The position numbers and the translations under genes were made by a program. From Saitoella complicata NRRL Y-17804 (lineage: Eukaryota; Ascomycota; Saitoellomycetes; Saitoellales; Saitoellaceae), in the NCBI RefSeq assembly GCF_001661265.1, contig NW_017567006.1, forward strand, positions 186,001 through 250,000: DNA of 64,000 bases, given 5' to 3'. Shown piece after piece: positions 9,931 through 20,911 of the stretch (the first letter of the stretch is position 1; the number at the start of each line of letters is the position of its first letter). The notes beneath the pieces were generated by a model. That model was given only the letters and a program-made list of their open reading frames with translations. It was not told the DNA's origin and ran no database searches.

Positions 9931-10878
9931 ATGCGCCGCTACATCAAACCTGCCCCCCTCAACATCGTCTCCCGCACCGCACCCTCATCCTCCTCTACCG
10001 CCCGTCCCACCACGCACGGCTACACCTCCCTCGTAACCCCCTACACCCCCGCCATCTCCACCGCGCGCTCAGCTCGATCGGCACACTCCCCGTCCTCATA
10101 CTACAGTACCGACATTCCCTTGTCAGCATTCATCCGCTCCCCCCTCGCACCACGGACGCCGTTGGGATATGCCGGTGCTGCGTTCGGGCATGCGGCCCCG
10201 GATGAGAGTCCGACGTTGGGAAGGCATGAGCCTGACCCGTTCTGCCCTATCAACTACAGGTCGACGAATGAGGAGAGGAGAGTGCCGCCATCGAAGGTCA
10301 AGCCGGTTACGTATCGGAATACACTGAGGAATGGTGAGATCTTTGGGATTCCGTCGACGCCGGCGCCTGGACGTTTGGTCGCTGGGACCAATGGGCAGTC
10401 GTATGGTGTTGGGAAGTTTACGGAGCGGTTTACACCTTCACGCCCGGGCTCGGAACTGGGGTATGAAGCCGGTAATGCACCGATGATCTCGAACTTTAAT
10501 CGTGCTCCCACTCCGGCGCCGACGGAGGGCTTACCACCTGTGCCGCCGCTGAAGATCAAGAAGCCGAAGGTTTATAAGACGCACGAGGAGGAGAATGCCG
10601 AACGACGCGCGAAACTAAAGGCCGGCGTGACCAATCTTTTCTCCAAGTTTAGCGGTGGGCCCGGCCAAACTCATTCACACTCTGGCCACGCTCATGCTGA
10701 TCCGTTGAGGGATGTGATGCTCGAGCAGCAAAGGCTCCAGGAAGCCACACATGCCGGGATCTATGGCATGAGTAAAGTTGAAGGAATGTACAAGGAAAGC
10801 AAAGCTGCGCAGAGGTTGAAGAGTAAGATTAAGATGATCAAGCCGGCTGAGGGGAGGAACATGTACGGATACTTTTGA
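9931..10878 (+). CDS. hypothetical disordered protein, 315 aa
   Basis: I do not recognise this gene. It is one exon with good coding character. The N-terminal half is rich in Ser, Pro, Thr and Ala (TSLVTPYTPAISTARSARS). The middle repeats proline-bounded phrases such as NFNRAPTPAPTEGLPPVPP. The C-terminal third is more charged and may be helical: THEEENAERRAKLKAGV, LRDVMLEQQRLQEATHAG, then a lysine-rich end MIKPAEGRNMYGYF. A His-rich patch, THSHSGHAHAD, lies between. There is no signal peptide or membrane segment. The length and polar C-terminus would fit a scaffold or cell-cortex protein, but no function is assigned. Confidence 0.75.
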   Translation: MRRYIKPAPLNIVSRTAPSSSSTARPTTHGYTSLVTPYTPAISTARSARSAHSPSSYYSTDIPLSAFIRSPLAPRTPLGYAGAAFGHAAPDESPTLGRHEPDPFCPINYRSTNEERRVPPSKVKPVTYRNTLRNGEIFGIPSTPAPGRLVAGTNGQSYGVGKFTERFTPSRPGSELGYEAGNAPMISNFNRAPTPAPTEGLPPVPPLKIKKPKVYKTHEEENAERRAKLKAGVTNLFSKFSGGPGQTHSHSGHAHADPLRDVMLEQQRLQEATHAGIYGMSKVEGMYKESKAAQRLKSKIKMIKPAEGRNMYGYF

Positions 10879-10979
10879 GCATAGCATCTGATCATAATCA
10901 TAATCGTAATATAAGTACTAATGGGTATCACTTATCGTCGTTTTCCTTTCCCCTATCGTACTCATTCATAGCAATTGCT

Positions 10980-12019
10980 TCAGAGCTTAACCTTCGGCTC
11001 ATCACCATCCAACAGATCAACATACGCCCCACCAACCTCCTTAATCAAATCCGAAGCCTGCAAAGCACGTCCCCTCTTCTCAAACGCCTTCCGGGAACAG
11101 TACCTGGTAAGGGTAGCAGCTCCAAATGCGGCGAGAGCAGTCATCTCATGGCTGCTCAAGTCATTATCGTGCTTCCACGTTCCCTCCTCGTAACACTTCT
11201 TCCAAGCGAGCATAGTAGCAGTCATTCCGGACAACAAATCACCCTGACCACCGGAACGCTTGTATCCACCCTCGTTCTCGACGACCATAGTCTCCTTTCC
11301 GTTGGAAATATAGTCCTTTTGACCCTTCTGAATGATCGTGACACCACCCAACTTCTCAGCGAGCTTGGCGCATAGGGTGGTCGCGTCCCCGTTCATGTCA
11401 ACCTGCTGTGAAGTCAACGTAAGTCTTTTTTGGATTTTTTTTTAGCAACTAGGTTGGGAGTTGGTGTACGTACCATCTTCTCGGCGAGACGCTTGAACTC
11501 CATGATGTTAGGGGTAAGGACGGCGTGTTCGTAGCCCATGACGATCTCGGGCTTGTTGGTGACGAGGAACAACCCGTCAGCGTCAATAACGATCGGCATC
11601 TCCCTCTTCCTGGCCTCTCTGATAGAGCCTTCGGCAATATCCTGCATCATCGGATCCCGTCCGAGTCCAGGACCGACAACGATACAATGCAAACGATCCA
11701 ACTGGGCGGCGATCTCCTCAACAATCTTAGATGTGGGACGCTCAGCCGTCGCACGTTTAGACTCGCACATGAGAGGGTGGACGATCAGGTCTGGGGAGTA
11801 CGACTTGATCACAGTCGATGCTCCAGGCTCACAGATGACATGACCGAGATCAGCGCCGAGGAGCATAGATGATTGACCGGAGAAGTAGGGAGCTCCAGTG
11901 TAGGATTCTGAACCGCCAATGACGGCGACGCGGCCGGACTGACCCTTGTGAAGGGAGCCATCGAGCGGGGGGATGAACTTGCGGATGCGCTTGAGGAGTT
12001 GGCTTATGTTGGTGGACAT
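10980..12019 (-). CDS. ATP-dependent (S)-NAD(P)H-hydrate dehydratase
   Basis: Minus-strand exons are 11474..12019 and 10980..11405, giving about 323 residues. This is the CARKD/YKL151C family, ribokinase-like fold, which repairs damaged hydrated NADH and NADPH at the cost of a nucleotide triphosphate. Visible hallmarks are GRVAVIGGSESYTGAP near residue 30, CIVVGPGLGRDP, PIVIDADGLFLV, AVLTPNIMEFKRL and the anion-hole/catalytic segment KRSGGQGDLLSG. The intron splits the protein after AEKM. The acceptor could be CACAG or the next CAG, adding or dropping one Gln. No organelle-targeting peptide is evident, so a cytosolic form is likely. It converges with the unknown gene at 9931. Confidence 0.92.
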
Positions 12020-12437
12020 GTTGATATGGATGAATTAGTGGTGTTGAGGAGTGGGAGGAGTTTTAAGGTTTTTGGGTGAGTTTGACGTCACAAGAAGTAC
12101 GTGGGCCAATGTGACGTAGCCGGCATCATGGGTGGGAAGACCTGATAGCGCTGAGCGACAGCAGGGAGACATCCGAGAAAAAGTCAATTGAGTTAAATAG
12201 GCAAAACGATCATGACGGTCTATTGCCATTACACTGCTCTGATCTCACTCCTCGACGTGTGTTGACCTCGCGCGCGCAAACCCTAGCTTCCCCTGCTCTC
12301 AACAGCAAGCAACAGTACCAGCCACGCACCAGCCCCACCCCCCCTCCAAATTCTCCCCTCCCTACACGCTCCTCGTACACTCCGTCAGCACCACCACTCA
12401 CCACAACCCCCCCCCCCCCCCACCCAATCTATTCACC
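12020..12437. promoter_or_regulatory. divergent promoter of hydrate dehydratase and RPS13
   Basis: This 418-bp divergent spacer contains CTCGCG and AAACCCTAG (12278-12286), a pyrimidine-rich leader, and a run of 15 C at 12407-12421 ending 16 bases before the RPS13 ATG. Such long C/T-rich leaders are common at fungal ribosomal protein genes. Confidence 0.5.
12278..12286 (+). promoter_or_regulatory. AAACCCTAG element of RPS13 (Tbf1/HomolE-like)
   Basis: AAACCCTAG starts 160 bp before the RPS13 start codon. The same core AAACCCTA starts 161 bp before the RPP0 start codon at 63578. AACCCTA is the telomere-repeat-like site bound by Tbf1-type factors, which control ribosomal protein genes in many non-Saccharomyces yeasts. 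Binding here is inferred. Confidence 0.5.
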
Positions 12438-13082
12438 ATGGGTCGCATGCACACTCCAGGAAAGGGTATCGCCTCCAGCTCCCTCCCCTACTCTCGCACT
12501 CCTCCCGCATGGTGCAAGGTCACCACCGAGGAGGTTGCGGAGCATATTGTGAAGTATGCCCGTAAGGGTATGACTCCCTCCCAGATTGGTGTTGTGTTGA
12601 GGGATTCGCACGGTATTCCCCAGGTTAGGTTCGTTACTGGTATGTTTTCTCTCTCCTCCTTCACGATTGAACAAAGTGCTAATACATGTCACAGGTAACA
12701 AGATCCTCCGTATCTTGAAGTCCACCGGTTAGTCTCACTTACAGCACAGCCTCTGCTTGGTATACCCGTACTGACAGAGTGATTTTCCCACCTACACAGG
12801 CCTCGCCCCCGAGATTCCCGAGGACCTTTACATGCTCATCAAGAAGGCCGTTGCTGTCCGCAAGCACCTCGAGCGTAACCGCAAGGACAAGGACTCCAAG
12901 TTCCGTCTTATTTTGATCGAGTCCCGTATCCACCGTTTGGCTCGGTATGTCCACCCCCCCAGAAACCAGAAGAAGAATTGGAATGCTAATGGAGCGTCGA
13001 ATGTAGTTACTACAAGACCGTCGGTGCGCTTCCCCCTACCTGGAAGTACGAGTCCGCTACCGCTTCCGCTCTCGTTGCCTAA
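12438..13082 (+). CDS. RPS13: 40S ribosomal protein S13 (uS15)
   Basis: Four exons: 12438..12639, 12695..12727, 12800..12944 and 13007..13082, giving 151 residues, the usual length of eukaryotic uS15. The start is [20 protein letters not shown], then [58 protein letters not shown] and the end [17 protein letters not shown]. It belongs to the small ribosomal subunit platform and binds 18S rRNA. Exon 2 is only 33 nt. The second intron begins GTTAGT. Intron 1 has a GCTAAT-type branch site. Strong codon bias (C-ending codons) fits high expression. The upstream AAACCCTAG element probably drives coordinated ribosomal gene control. Confidence 0.98.
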
Positions 13083-13521
13083 ACGTGATCTTTTGTCCAA
13101 TATTCACGTCGTGCATGCAACTGTGGATATGGTTCTAGATTTAGGAAAAATAAAAAGGAGTTGTGCATGTCCTTTCCCAGACCCATTGCGTACCTGCAGT
13201 GTGCCCTTTCCACCAGGGGCGTCGCCGTGCGTGTGTGCCTTTGCTATTGCTAACTACAATCGCAATTTACCCGCCGTAGCCGTGGCCAGGACCAGCTTGG
13301 AAGTGATCCGCCTCGGATCGAGAATGCGCGCGCGATGGCTGTCACGTGCGTTCACGGGTGGTCGATGCGGGTGTGGTTCTCGATGTGCGCGCGGCCGCCG
13401 GACACGACGATGTGGTGAGCCTATTTCGCAATGGACTGGGAGAGCTGGATGTAGAATATCCATGTCCTGGGCCCACTGTTTCTGCTTTGCTCTGTAGACA
13501 ACGCCGCTCACTTGGCTTGCA
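13083..13521. other. intergenic, nothing recognised
   Basis: This 439-bp stretch holds the RPS13 3' UTR and the promoter of the receiver-domain gene. GC-rich CGCGCGC patches occur near 13325 and 13390. No RNA or repeat was recognised. Confidence 0.4.
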
Positions 13522-14715
13522 ATGGACATGCCGCAATCTGAATACGACCGTCTCGTCGAATCGAGCTTCTTCGCTCCAGGCGCTGATGGCCCGCCCGTTC
13601 TTGACGGCGGTGGTGGTGCTCCTTCCGCCAACAATGACGACTCCGTTGGGCTGGACCACGTCAAAGACCTCCAAACACTCATCGTCGACGACAACCAAGT
13701 CCTCCTCCGCATGATGCAACGAATCCTCAAAACCAGAATGTCAGACCTCGTCAATTCTGTCGACCTCAAAATCGCGGATGGAGGGTACGCCGCTCTTTGC
13801 CATCTCGAGGAAGCGCCGCAGTGCCCTATGCCGTTTTCTCCGGGCGACGAGAGGTTCTTGAATACCAGTGCTGCGATGGGCGATGGTTCGTCGAATGGAT
13901 CGGAGAGGAGTGCGAGTCTGAGTACGACGAATGAGATGGTTGATACGCCCTCCACGGAGATGGAGATGATGTCGCCCATGACTGAATCACCAAACCCCAT
14001 GTCACCCGCAACCGCAGTTGACCTAATCCTCCTCGACATCGACATGCCCGACCTCTCCGGCATCGAAGTCGCCCGCCACATCCGTGCCCAACCACGTTTC
14101 GACACAACCACAATCATCGCCGTAACAACCTCCACATCCAACGAACGCCGAAAAGTCTATGGTGAGGTGGGTATGGATGCGTGTGTCGGGAAACCCGTGA
14201 GGGGGGATGTGTTGAGGGAAGTCGTTAGGAGAGCTGTTTGTCGGAGAAGGAGTTTGGTACGTGCGACGAGTGGAGGGAGTTCTCATTCGACTGGTCATCA
14301 TGGAGGTGGAGGTGGGAGGTGGAGTACGGTACAGAGTCCGACCGAAGAAAAAGAAGACAACATGGACCTCCTCGGTCTCGGCCGCCGTGGCTCACTCCCC
14401 GAGCTGACGCTCTCCAACCTCGAATCCCGGAAGGACTCGGTGGACGAGTCTAGTGGAGAAGGGTCGGCGTCCCCGAGACCGGAGACGACGGCAAAGGCGG
14501 CGATTGAGCGGTTTGCGTTGGGGATTTCGAAGGAGCAGATGCAAATGCAGTTGCAGGGAAGGGGAGGGGGGGTTGATCAGTGTGAGTTGGCGCAGAGGTT
14601 GGAGGGGCAGTTGAAGCTCAGCAATAATGCGGGTCCAGCGGTCGCGGAGAAGCCGCAGCTTGGGAGGCTGAAGAAGAAGAGCAGTATAGAGGTTGTTGCG
14701 CAGGCGGGAGCATAG
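13522..14715 (+). CDS. stand-alone response-regulator receiver protein with split receiver
   Basis: A single exon encodes 397 residues. The receiver domain begins at residue 50 with LQTLIVDDNQVLLRMMQRIL, supplying the acidic pair D56/D57. It resumes with DLILLDIDMPDLSGIEVARH, the phospho-acceptor being D172. The switch region IIAVTTSTSNERR and the conserved Lys in CVGKPVRGDVL (K224) follow. Between the second strand and the phospho-acceptor strand is an insertion of roughly 70 residues, rich in Ser, Met and Glu. The C-terminal 170 residues are low-complexity with no DNA-binding domain. The protein would take phosphate from a histidine phosphotransfer protein, as Srr1-like fungal regulators do. 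It could serve the hybrid kinase at 33724 but nothing in the sequence shows that. Confidence 0.85.
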   Translation: MDMPQSEYDRLVESSFFAPGADGPPVLDGGGGAPSANNDDSVGLDHVKDLQTLIVDDNQVLLRMMQRILKTRMSDLVNSVDLKIADGGYAALCHLEEAPQCPMPFSPGDERFLNTSAAMGDGSSNGSERSASLSTTNEMVDTPSTEMEMMSPMTESPNPMSPATAVDLILLDIDMPDLSGIEVARHIRAQPRFDTTTIIAVTTSTSNERRKVYGEVGMDACVGKPVRGDVLREVVRRAVCRRRSLVRATSGGSSHSTGHHGGGGGRWSTVQSPTEEKEDNMDLLGLGRRGSLPELTLSNLESRKDSVDESSGEGSASPRPETTAKAAIERFALGISKEQMQMQLQGRGGGVDQCELAQRLEGQLKLSNNAGPAVAEKPQLGRLKKKSSIEVVAQAGA

Positions 14716-15689
14716 TGCCTCCCCCTACACGACGAAGATGAGACGCGTACGATTACGACGACGACGACACAACTATCGGCAAAAGAGTATCTCAGGGCGG
14801 CTGCGGTACACGTTATTACACCGGCGTTTTGGTTTCTTTCTTTTTTAATTCTTTTTTATTTGTCGCTTGAGACGGGATATTTCTTGCAACTGGCTCGCTC
14901 TGGCAACGGCCACTGAGCGATTGCTCATTTCGATTACGAGAAAGGGGGAAGGGACTGGGATGGAATACATACACGATTATGCTGGCTTGGGACTTTTTTT
15001 TCTTTTTTTTGGGACTTGGCGTTTTGGTTTGGATTCTGGGTTGGGTTCACGATCATGTTATGACCATGGGGATATCAGATTCGATTGAGAGGCACACGGT
15101 GTTTTTTCTGCATACACGATTGGGAAATCACGGGTGGGTCATTACTTTTGTACCAGCTGTATTGCTTTTTGTTTAGTCATCAGTACCTTTTTTTTTTGGA
15201 AGGATTGCTTCGCGATCGTGCACGGGACTGTATCGCTCACGAGATTGGCGTATATGCTAGCTGTTAAGATGAGAAATGAAAAGATGTTGCTGTTGCGAGA
15301 TTCTTGAACATTGTGAACGTGGACGAGGTTGTGATATTCGATGTGAAGCAGTCCCTGCAAAGGGATAGACGGGCCCGTGTGAATGGCCCATGTAGTTCCA
15401 GGTGTCGTAAACGAAGCATTCTAGACAGAATAGAAACTCGAAGCAGAACGTCAATCAACTTCAAAAAGTCCAGCAGAACGTCCACAGATTTTCGGTGTCG
15501 TTAACCCGCCAAGTGATGTCAGTCGGTTTCGGACGCGAAAACGCGCCTTGAATTTCCCATCCGCAGGCGGCGCGTCTCCCAGACCGCCCCCACCGACCCT
15601 CCGCTCACAACCCCACCAAATCCGAGCTTCCGTTCACCATCGAGTCTTATCGGTATCAAGAAGTTCTTCTTACCTAGGTATCTTACGCG
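14716..15689. other. 0.97-kb non-coding spacer
   Basis: The spacer has T-rich tracts (14835-14860, 14995-15010, 15188-15200) and no coherent coding frame. It must hold the 3' UTR of the receiver gene and the promoter of the ubiquitin protease gene. Confidence 0.45.
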
Positions 15690-17673
15690 ATGTCTTGGCG
15701 TAGAGGACCCATCACGCCCTTCGACAACGGATTCCGTAATGAGCGTCCCAAGGTGTCGCCTGCGTCTGCGGCTGGAGGAGGGGGAGCGGGGTATAATGGC
15801 TCGCCGTTTGCGGCGAAGAGGAAGGTTGGGACGACGTATGGGAAGACATCGGTGAAGAAGAAGTTGCCGATGTACGAGGACGATATATTCAAGGTGAATC
15901 GTCTGGCTTGTGAGGGGTGTATGCGTGCGTGCGTGAGAGCTAATATGGGGACTGTAGCCTACGAGTCCTCCGCAGACGCCAAACCCTGGGTTTGCGAAGC
16001 AAGAAAAGAAGACGTTTCATGGCTTGAATGTAAACTCCTCGCGGAAGAAGACTGCGGTGATTCCGGCGACGGTGGAGAAGAGCGTTTTGATGGATAAGGA
16101 GACGAACATCCCATCTTCTTCACCGGTTCAATCGAGTCCCACTGTTCCGAAAGGCAGTCTACTGGATGTCATGGCCTCCGAGCCAGCATCCAAATTCGAC
16201 CCTTCAGCTTGGAAGGCCCCGACGCCTGTCAAGGTTACGCATATCTCCACACCCAAGCCCGTGACCGCATTGGTCGGGTCAATCAGCCCCGTCAGTTCGC
16301 CACCTCTGGAGAGCGCCCAGCCGGTGACCTTCAGGCTGACGAGTACTGCTCCAAAGAAACCACAGGCCGTGGGCATGTTTCGCATCACCTCCGACCGTGG
16401 TCGCGCAAAGAGGAAACGCCAGAACGATGATGCGGAGTGGGGTCCACGCAGTCGAAGAGGCACACCCATGCAGAGACGCTCGTCTCGTGATAGTGATGAG
16501 TTGAGTATTCGGTCATATTCGAGTCGTGGGAGGCAGAACGAGGCAGGTGTCGGGTTGATGAATCTCGGAAACACCTGCTATCTAAACTCGGCGTTACATG
16601 CGATGAGGGTACTTCCCGAATTTACGGAAGCTGCACAGGCGCTCCTTTTGCCGTTGAGTCATGATGACGAGGCAAAGGAGAAGGTGATCAAGGGCCTTGG
16701 GGGATATTCTTACTATGCTATTGCAGAGGCTGCGGTCAAGGTGATGGATGAGATCAACACCGCTGAGCATAAGCTATTGGAGGGTAGCCCGTCCGTCAAG
16801 GTACTTGGTGAACGCAATGTTCAGGATGGCGTCGTCGAACCCGATGAGCTTGTCAAGAAGATCAGGGCATGCGATAATCCATTCAATAGCTACAGCCAGC
16901 AGGACAGTCATCAGGTGATCATTTACTTGATCGACTTGTTTGACAAGGTGCAGAAGTCATTGCATCCTCCACCAGTCGATTCTGAGGGAAGGCTACCAAG
17001 CCCGCCTCCATCATCGCCGTTGGGCAAATTTGATTCGCCCATCATCATGCCGAAGGATCTCTTGGCACACACTACGGTGTTCCAGATCGAGTGTCGGGAA
17101 TGCCATACTATCAACTCACGTGAAGTGGAAGCTGTTGATCAAGTTGCGTATCTCTTTGGAAACGAGACGATCGAAACTGCACTGGCACGCGAAGAGGGTA
17201 AAGTGGAGCTAATGGAAGGCGACAATGCCTACCATTGTGATAAATGCAACAAGAAGACAAGCGCGAGGCGTACGCAGGGCATGCAAGATCCGCCGAGGAT
17301 TCTGGCGGTGACGGTGACTAGGTTGCCTGTTGAAATGCAGCCTGAAGATACAAAGGCTCGTAAGCAGGCGGATACGGATGGGATTGTTGAGATGCGTCTG
17401 GCTGGGCGGAAATGGAGTCTATGCTCGGCAATATTGAGAATCGGCGGGACCGAGGGCTGGATGAGAGATTTCGGGCATTATACAGCTGTGGCTAGAAGCA
17501 AAGAGTCGAGGCAGTGGCGACTGTACGATGACTCGAAGGTGTCGCCAATCAGTGAGGACGACCTCTACCAAGAGATGGGCTGGTTGCGCCCGTCCAGTGG
17601 GTACGGTGAGAACAGAAGGTCAAACGGGTCGTCGGCATATGTTATGTTTTATGAGCAGGTCACCGGCGAGTGA
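15690..17673 (+). CDS. ubiquitin carboxyl-terminal hydrolase (USP family)
   Basis: Exons 15690..15893 and 15958..17673 give 639 residues. The first 250 are disordered and basic (MSWRRGPITPFDNGFRNERP, later RGRAKRKRQNDD). The USP catalytic domain opens with VGLMNLGNTCYLNSALHAM, with the nucleophile at about C275. A QQDSHQ element follows. A CRECH and YHCDKCNKKT pair forms the zinc finger of the fingers subdomain. The His box is DFGHYTAVARSKE (about H575) and the Asp is in LYDDSKV (about D592). All three catalytic residues are intact, so an active deubiquitinase is expected. The N-terminal basic stretch suggests a nuclear location. The domain layout resembles USP1/Ubp-type enzymes, but the target is unknown. 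Confidence 0.9.
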
Positions 17674-17833
17674 TATATTTCTATCGGGTTTTGCATAGCA
17701 TGGTTTTCGGGTTTTCTGGCGTTTGTGTGGGAATATGGGATCCTTGAAGGAATTGCTAGGAATTCAAATATCATTATTTATGCCAAGAAACTCATGAACG
17801 CCGTATTCCCTGTAGTACCGGTGAGAACCATCA

Positions 17834-19149
17834 TTAAAATCCCACCCATATCCATACTCCTTGTCGAACAAGGGCCCAACCTTCTTCCTTCTCGACAGCT
17901 TCTGCCACAACGCCTGCCACCACTGCCTTTGGCACATCCTCCCATCCTCCCCCTTGATTCTTTGCTTTCATCCAGATATCCCGTGCATTGACTTGTCCTA
18001 CGACGCCTGTCTTGGTCTTCTTTTTCTTCCTTGCAGTAGTACAAGCGTCCTTGATCAAAGGTGCCAAGTTCCAATACCCAATAGTGAAGTATGCACCAGT
18101 TGCTAACGACGTGTTGATGATATTCCCATCTTTGATAAGCTCGCGCAGAGTCAGATCGAGGCAGCTGCGCACCTTCTCGCTTCTTCCTGACCCACGAAGT
18201 CCACCTGGATCTGTCGATTCGAGTCGTGTAACGACCAGGCGCGTAGCTTCCTCGATCTCCGGCTCTGCGCGTAGTGTGGAGATGGTAAAGTCTCGAATAT
18301 CTGCCTCCTTAAAGTACTGGAGCAAGAGTAGCTTCAGCGATCGGAGTGTATGGTGCTCTTGAGGTGATGATGTGAAAGAATACCTCTGTCTCGCTGCTTC
18401 GGTCTCCTTTCGCATCGCATTCACGTTTGCCTGTAATCCTGTTCCTTTGCTGCTTGTCTTGCGCTTTCCGCTATTGCCGTACGCTTTCGCCGAGGTCGCC
18501 GCCTCCTCCGCAGCCTTTATTGCGAATAGTTGCTTCTTAATCTCCTCGCTCACCACCCATGGTTGGCTTAAAACAGTCTGCTTGTACTCCAATCTCACCT
18601 GCCATGCTTTAACCTCTGCATCGAGATCTGGCACGACATGCAGTGATTCAATAGCCAATTGTCGGATGCCGAAGTGGTCCATGATAATCCCGTTTGCCTT
18701 GAGTATGGTGCCGACTGCGTATGGCCCTACGTCTGCGTCCTCGCATTTGTCGACCAGAGGTTTGTACTTTTCTTTATCGATGCGAAGGTCGATTGTGGAG
18801 CCGGAGGAGTCGTCCACGGTGATGAGGCTGTACTTTTCTCGAATGGTGATTCCGATGACGATGCCGACTACCGAGACGAATTTGATGGGATGATTTAGGT
18901 AGAATCGAACTCCGGCGACTGGAGGAAGTATGTTAACTAAGCTCTCGGACAGGATGGGGACGGTAAGGAACCTTGAAATTGTGGCAGAAGTTCCAGCGCA
19001 TGAACGTCCTTGATAAACAGCTTCACATAGCTCTTGAACACCTTTGAGAATGAGTAGAATACTGGCTCGTAGTACTCCAGATGTCGCGTCGGTGCCTGGG
19101 TATTTGCGACACGGGTGACACCCTTTGAAGAGGGCTTCGTGGGTTTCAT
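17834..19149 (-). CDS. STN1: CST complex telomere protein Stn1
   Basis: Minus-strand exons are 18972..19149 and 17834..18918, giving about 420 residues. The N-terminal OB fold reads YYEPVFYSFSKVFKSYVKLF, then IKDVHALELLPQFQ. Across the intron come VRFYLNHPIKFVSVVGIVIG and REKYSLITVDDSSGSTIDL. This matches the Stn1/RPA32N fold that caps telomeres with Ten1 and restrains telomerase. A linker with basic repeats follows, then helical winged-helix-like regions (HTLRSLKLLLLQYFKEADI, FTIGYWNLAPLIKDACTT). The intron donor is GTTCCT. The start is the ATG at 19149, but the frame is open further upstream without an ATG, so a short extra 5' exon is possible. Confidence 0.85.
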
Positions 19150-19404
19150 CGAGGCTGAACGATAGTTGTTGACTGCCACATTCTTTTTCACTTCACGCAA
19201 AGGCGGCCGAGCGTTCGTGGTAGCCGGCTTTGTGAGTCGTGGTGTTTTTGTCAACGTTACCGCTCGCAACGCGAATTGGACATGCAGCTGTACTGTACGT
19301 ATGAATACGAAGAATTATTCGCTGTCGTAACCAAATTTAACTAGCTAAAATACTCAGACCTAACGCCATATGCCAACCCGACTGCCCACTGCAAATCAAA
19401 CATC

Positions 19405-20448
19405 CTAAGCTCTGCCACCAATCTTGCTGTTCCATCCCTTCGCACGCTCAAATCCGTTCGTTTGACCCTGGTAGTCCATGAATGCCTGGTAGATGAATTC
19501 CTCCGAATCTCCGACAAAGGGGCCGTACTGTACACACCTCTGCCCGTCCAATGGCTGACCGGCGATGATGACGAACCTAACCTCCTCCTCTCCGCTGTTC
19601 TCCGCCGCTACACCATCACCCTCGCGACCGAGAACGATAGTGTGGTAAGGCTCGACCTGTTTACCAGCGATATGCGGCTTACCGGTCAAAGTGTAAAGGA
19701 ACGTGTTCCATCCGAAGGGAATTCTCTGCTCGAGCTTGCCTCCGGGCTGGATACGGACATCCAAGAACCAGACACCAACACGGTTACGGACTGGCGACTT
19801 GGTGATTGATCCATCTGCGTTCAATGCTTCTCCCGAAATAACCTTCACCTCAACCTTGTCGTTCTTTGCGCGAGGGATGTCCTTGTCTCTGTGCTCCTGA
19901 TATTGCGGCTCATCAAGCTTGTAGTCTGAAGGAAGGTCGACCCACAATTGCAACCCAACATTTGGCTTTCCGTCAGGACGAGGGCAAGGCATCTCAGCGT
20001 GCATGATACCCTTTCCGGCGGTCATCCACTGCAAGTCACCCGTCTCGATCTTACCGGCGTGACCGGCGAAGTCCTCGTGCTGCATCGCGCCGTCCAACAT
20101 GTACGTGACAGTCTCTTGACCACGATGAGGATGATCTGGGAATCCTGCACCAACCTTGACGGAAAAGTGGTCCAACATCAAGAAAGGAGAGTAATTGCGG
20201 AGCTGAGGTGTGCCGATCGAACGGCGGACAGTCGCACCAGCACCCTCCGACTGCTCAATAGCGCGAACGAGCTTAGAAACTGTACGAGCGGCGAAGCGAG
20301 ACATATCTTCAATTGATTCGTGATAAGTAGTAGTGTTGCTAACCGTGGTCGGAGACATAAGGTTCTGTTTTAAAGCGGTTTTCTGGTTGTAGAGGTATGC
20401 GATTCCTGCGACGACGATTGCTGTGAGAAAAGTGAAGAGAAAACGCAT
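19405..20448 (-). CDS. pirin-family protein with N-terminal membrane anchor
   Basis: A single exon encodes 347 residues. The cupin core is typical of pirin: PDHPHRGQETVTYMLDG and GKGIMHAEMPCP supply the iron ligands H106, H108, H150 and E152. GVWFLDVRIQPGGK, RIPFGWNTFLYTLTGK and IIAGQPLDG mark the second cupin. Pirins bind Fe and act as transcription co-regulators or quercetinase-like enzymes. The odd part is the N-terminus. MRFLFTFLTAIVVAGIAYLY is one hydrophobic segment, absent from human pirin, that would anchor or target the protein to a membrane. A second ATG at residue 31 and a third at 49 (MSRFAARTVSKL) would give a soluble pirin, so alternative starts could make two forms. Confidence 0.9.
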   Translation of the reverse strand: MRFLFTFLTAIVVAGIAYLYNQKTALKQNLMSPTTVSNTTTYHESIEDMSRFAARTVSKLVRAIEQSEGAGATVRRSIGTPQLRNYSPFLMLDHFSVKVGAGFPDHPHRGQETVTYMLDGAMQHEDFAGHAGKIETGDLQWMTAGKGIMHAEMPCPRPDGKPNVGLQLWVDLPSDYKLDEPQYQEHRDKDIPRAKNDKVEVKVISGEALNADGSITKSPVRNRVGVWFLDVRIQPGGKLEQRIPFGWNTFLYTLTGKPHIAGKQVEPYHTIVLGREGDGVAAENSGEEEVRFVIIAGQPLDGQRCVQYGPFVGDSEEFIYQAFMDYQGQTNGFERAKGWNSKIGGRA

Positions 20449-20911
20449 AAACAGACTGATCCGTTCGCTTTATAGGCCTTTGAGAAGAAGGTTCTCGGCT
20501 GCTTATGGGGTGTTTTGTAAGGACAGCTGAGGTTTTGGGCGGCAAGCGCGCCCGCATTACCTGATGCTCAGTCAGATTCTAGCGGGAGTCCAGAAATCCG
20601 CGGTTTGAAAGGCGCGACCGCGACACAAATACCGGTACAGCTGAGGAGCCTGTCAGTTGCAAACCTGGCAGATTATTGATCCAGAAACCGGTGAGCCCAT
20701 CTTGAAGGAACCCAAGAAGCCAAGAGCAAAGGCTAGCATATTACCTAATTAGGAATTTTCGAGATATTCCCACGCGTACGAGCGCGACGTACAAATTAGA
20801 GCGGCTGTGATGAACTAATTGCAAATGAAGGAGAATCAAACGCCGGAGGATGGAGCATTTGGTAAGCTTTCAACTGCGTCAAACAAGCGCTTCGCCGAAC
20901 GCACGGTCGCA
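20449..20911. other. intergenic, nothing recognised
   Basis: This is the promoter side of the pirin gene. A repeated GGTTTTGGGCGGC/GCGGTTTGAAAGGCGCG type of GC-rich patch is present near 20530-20620, but no known element was recognised. Confidence 0.35.

Noticed and set aside
13254-14141. 295-codon minus-strand open frame over the receiver gene
   Set aside because: It lies antisense to a protein with intact receiver motifs and has no recognisable domain.
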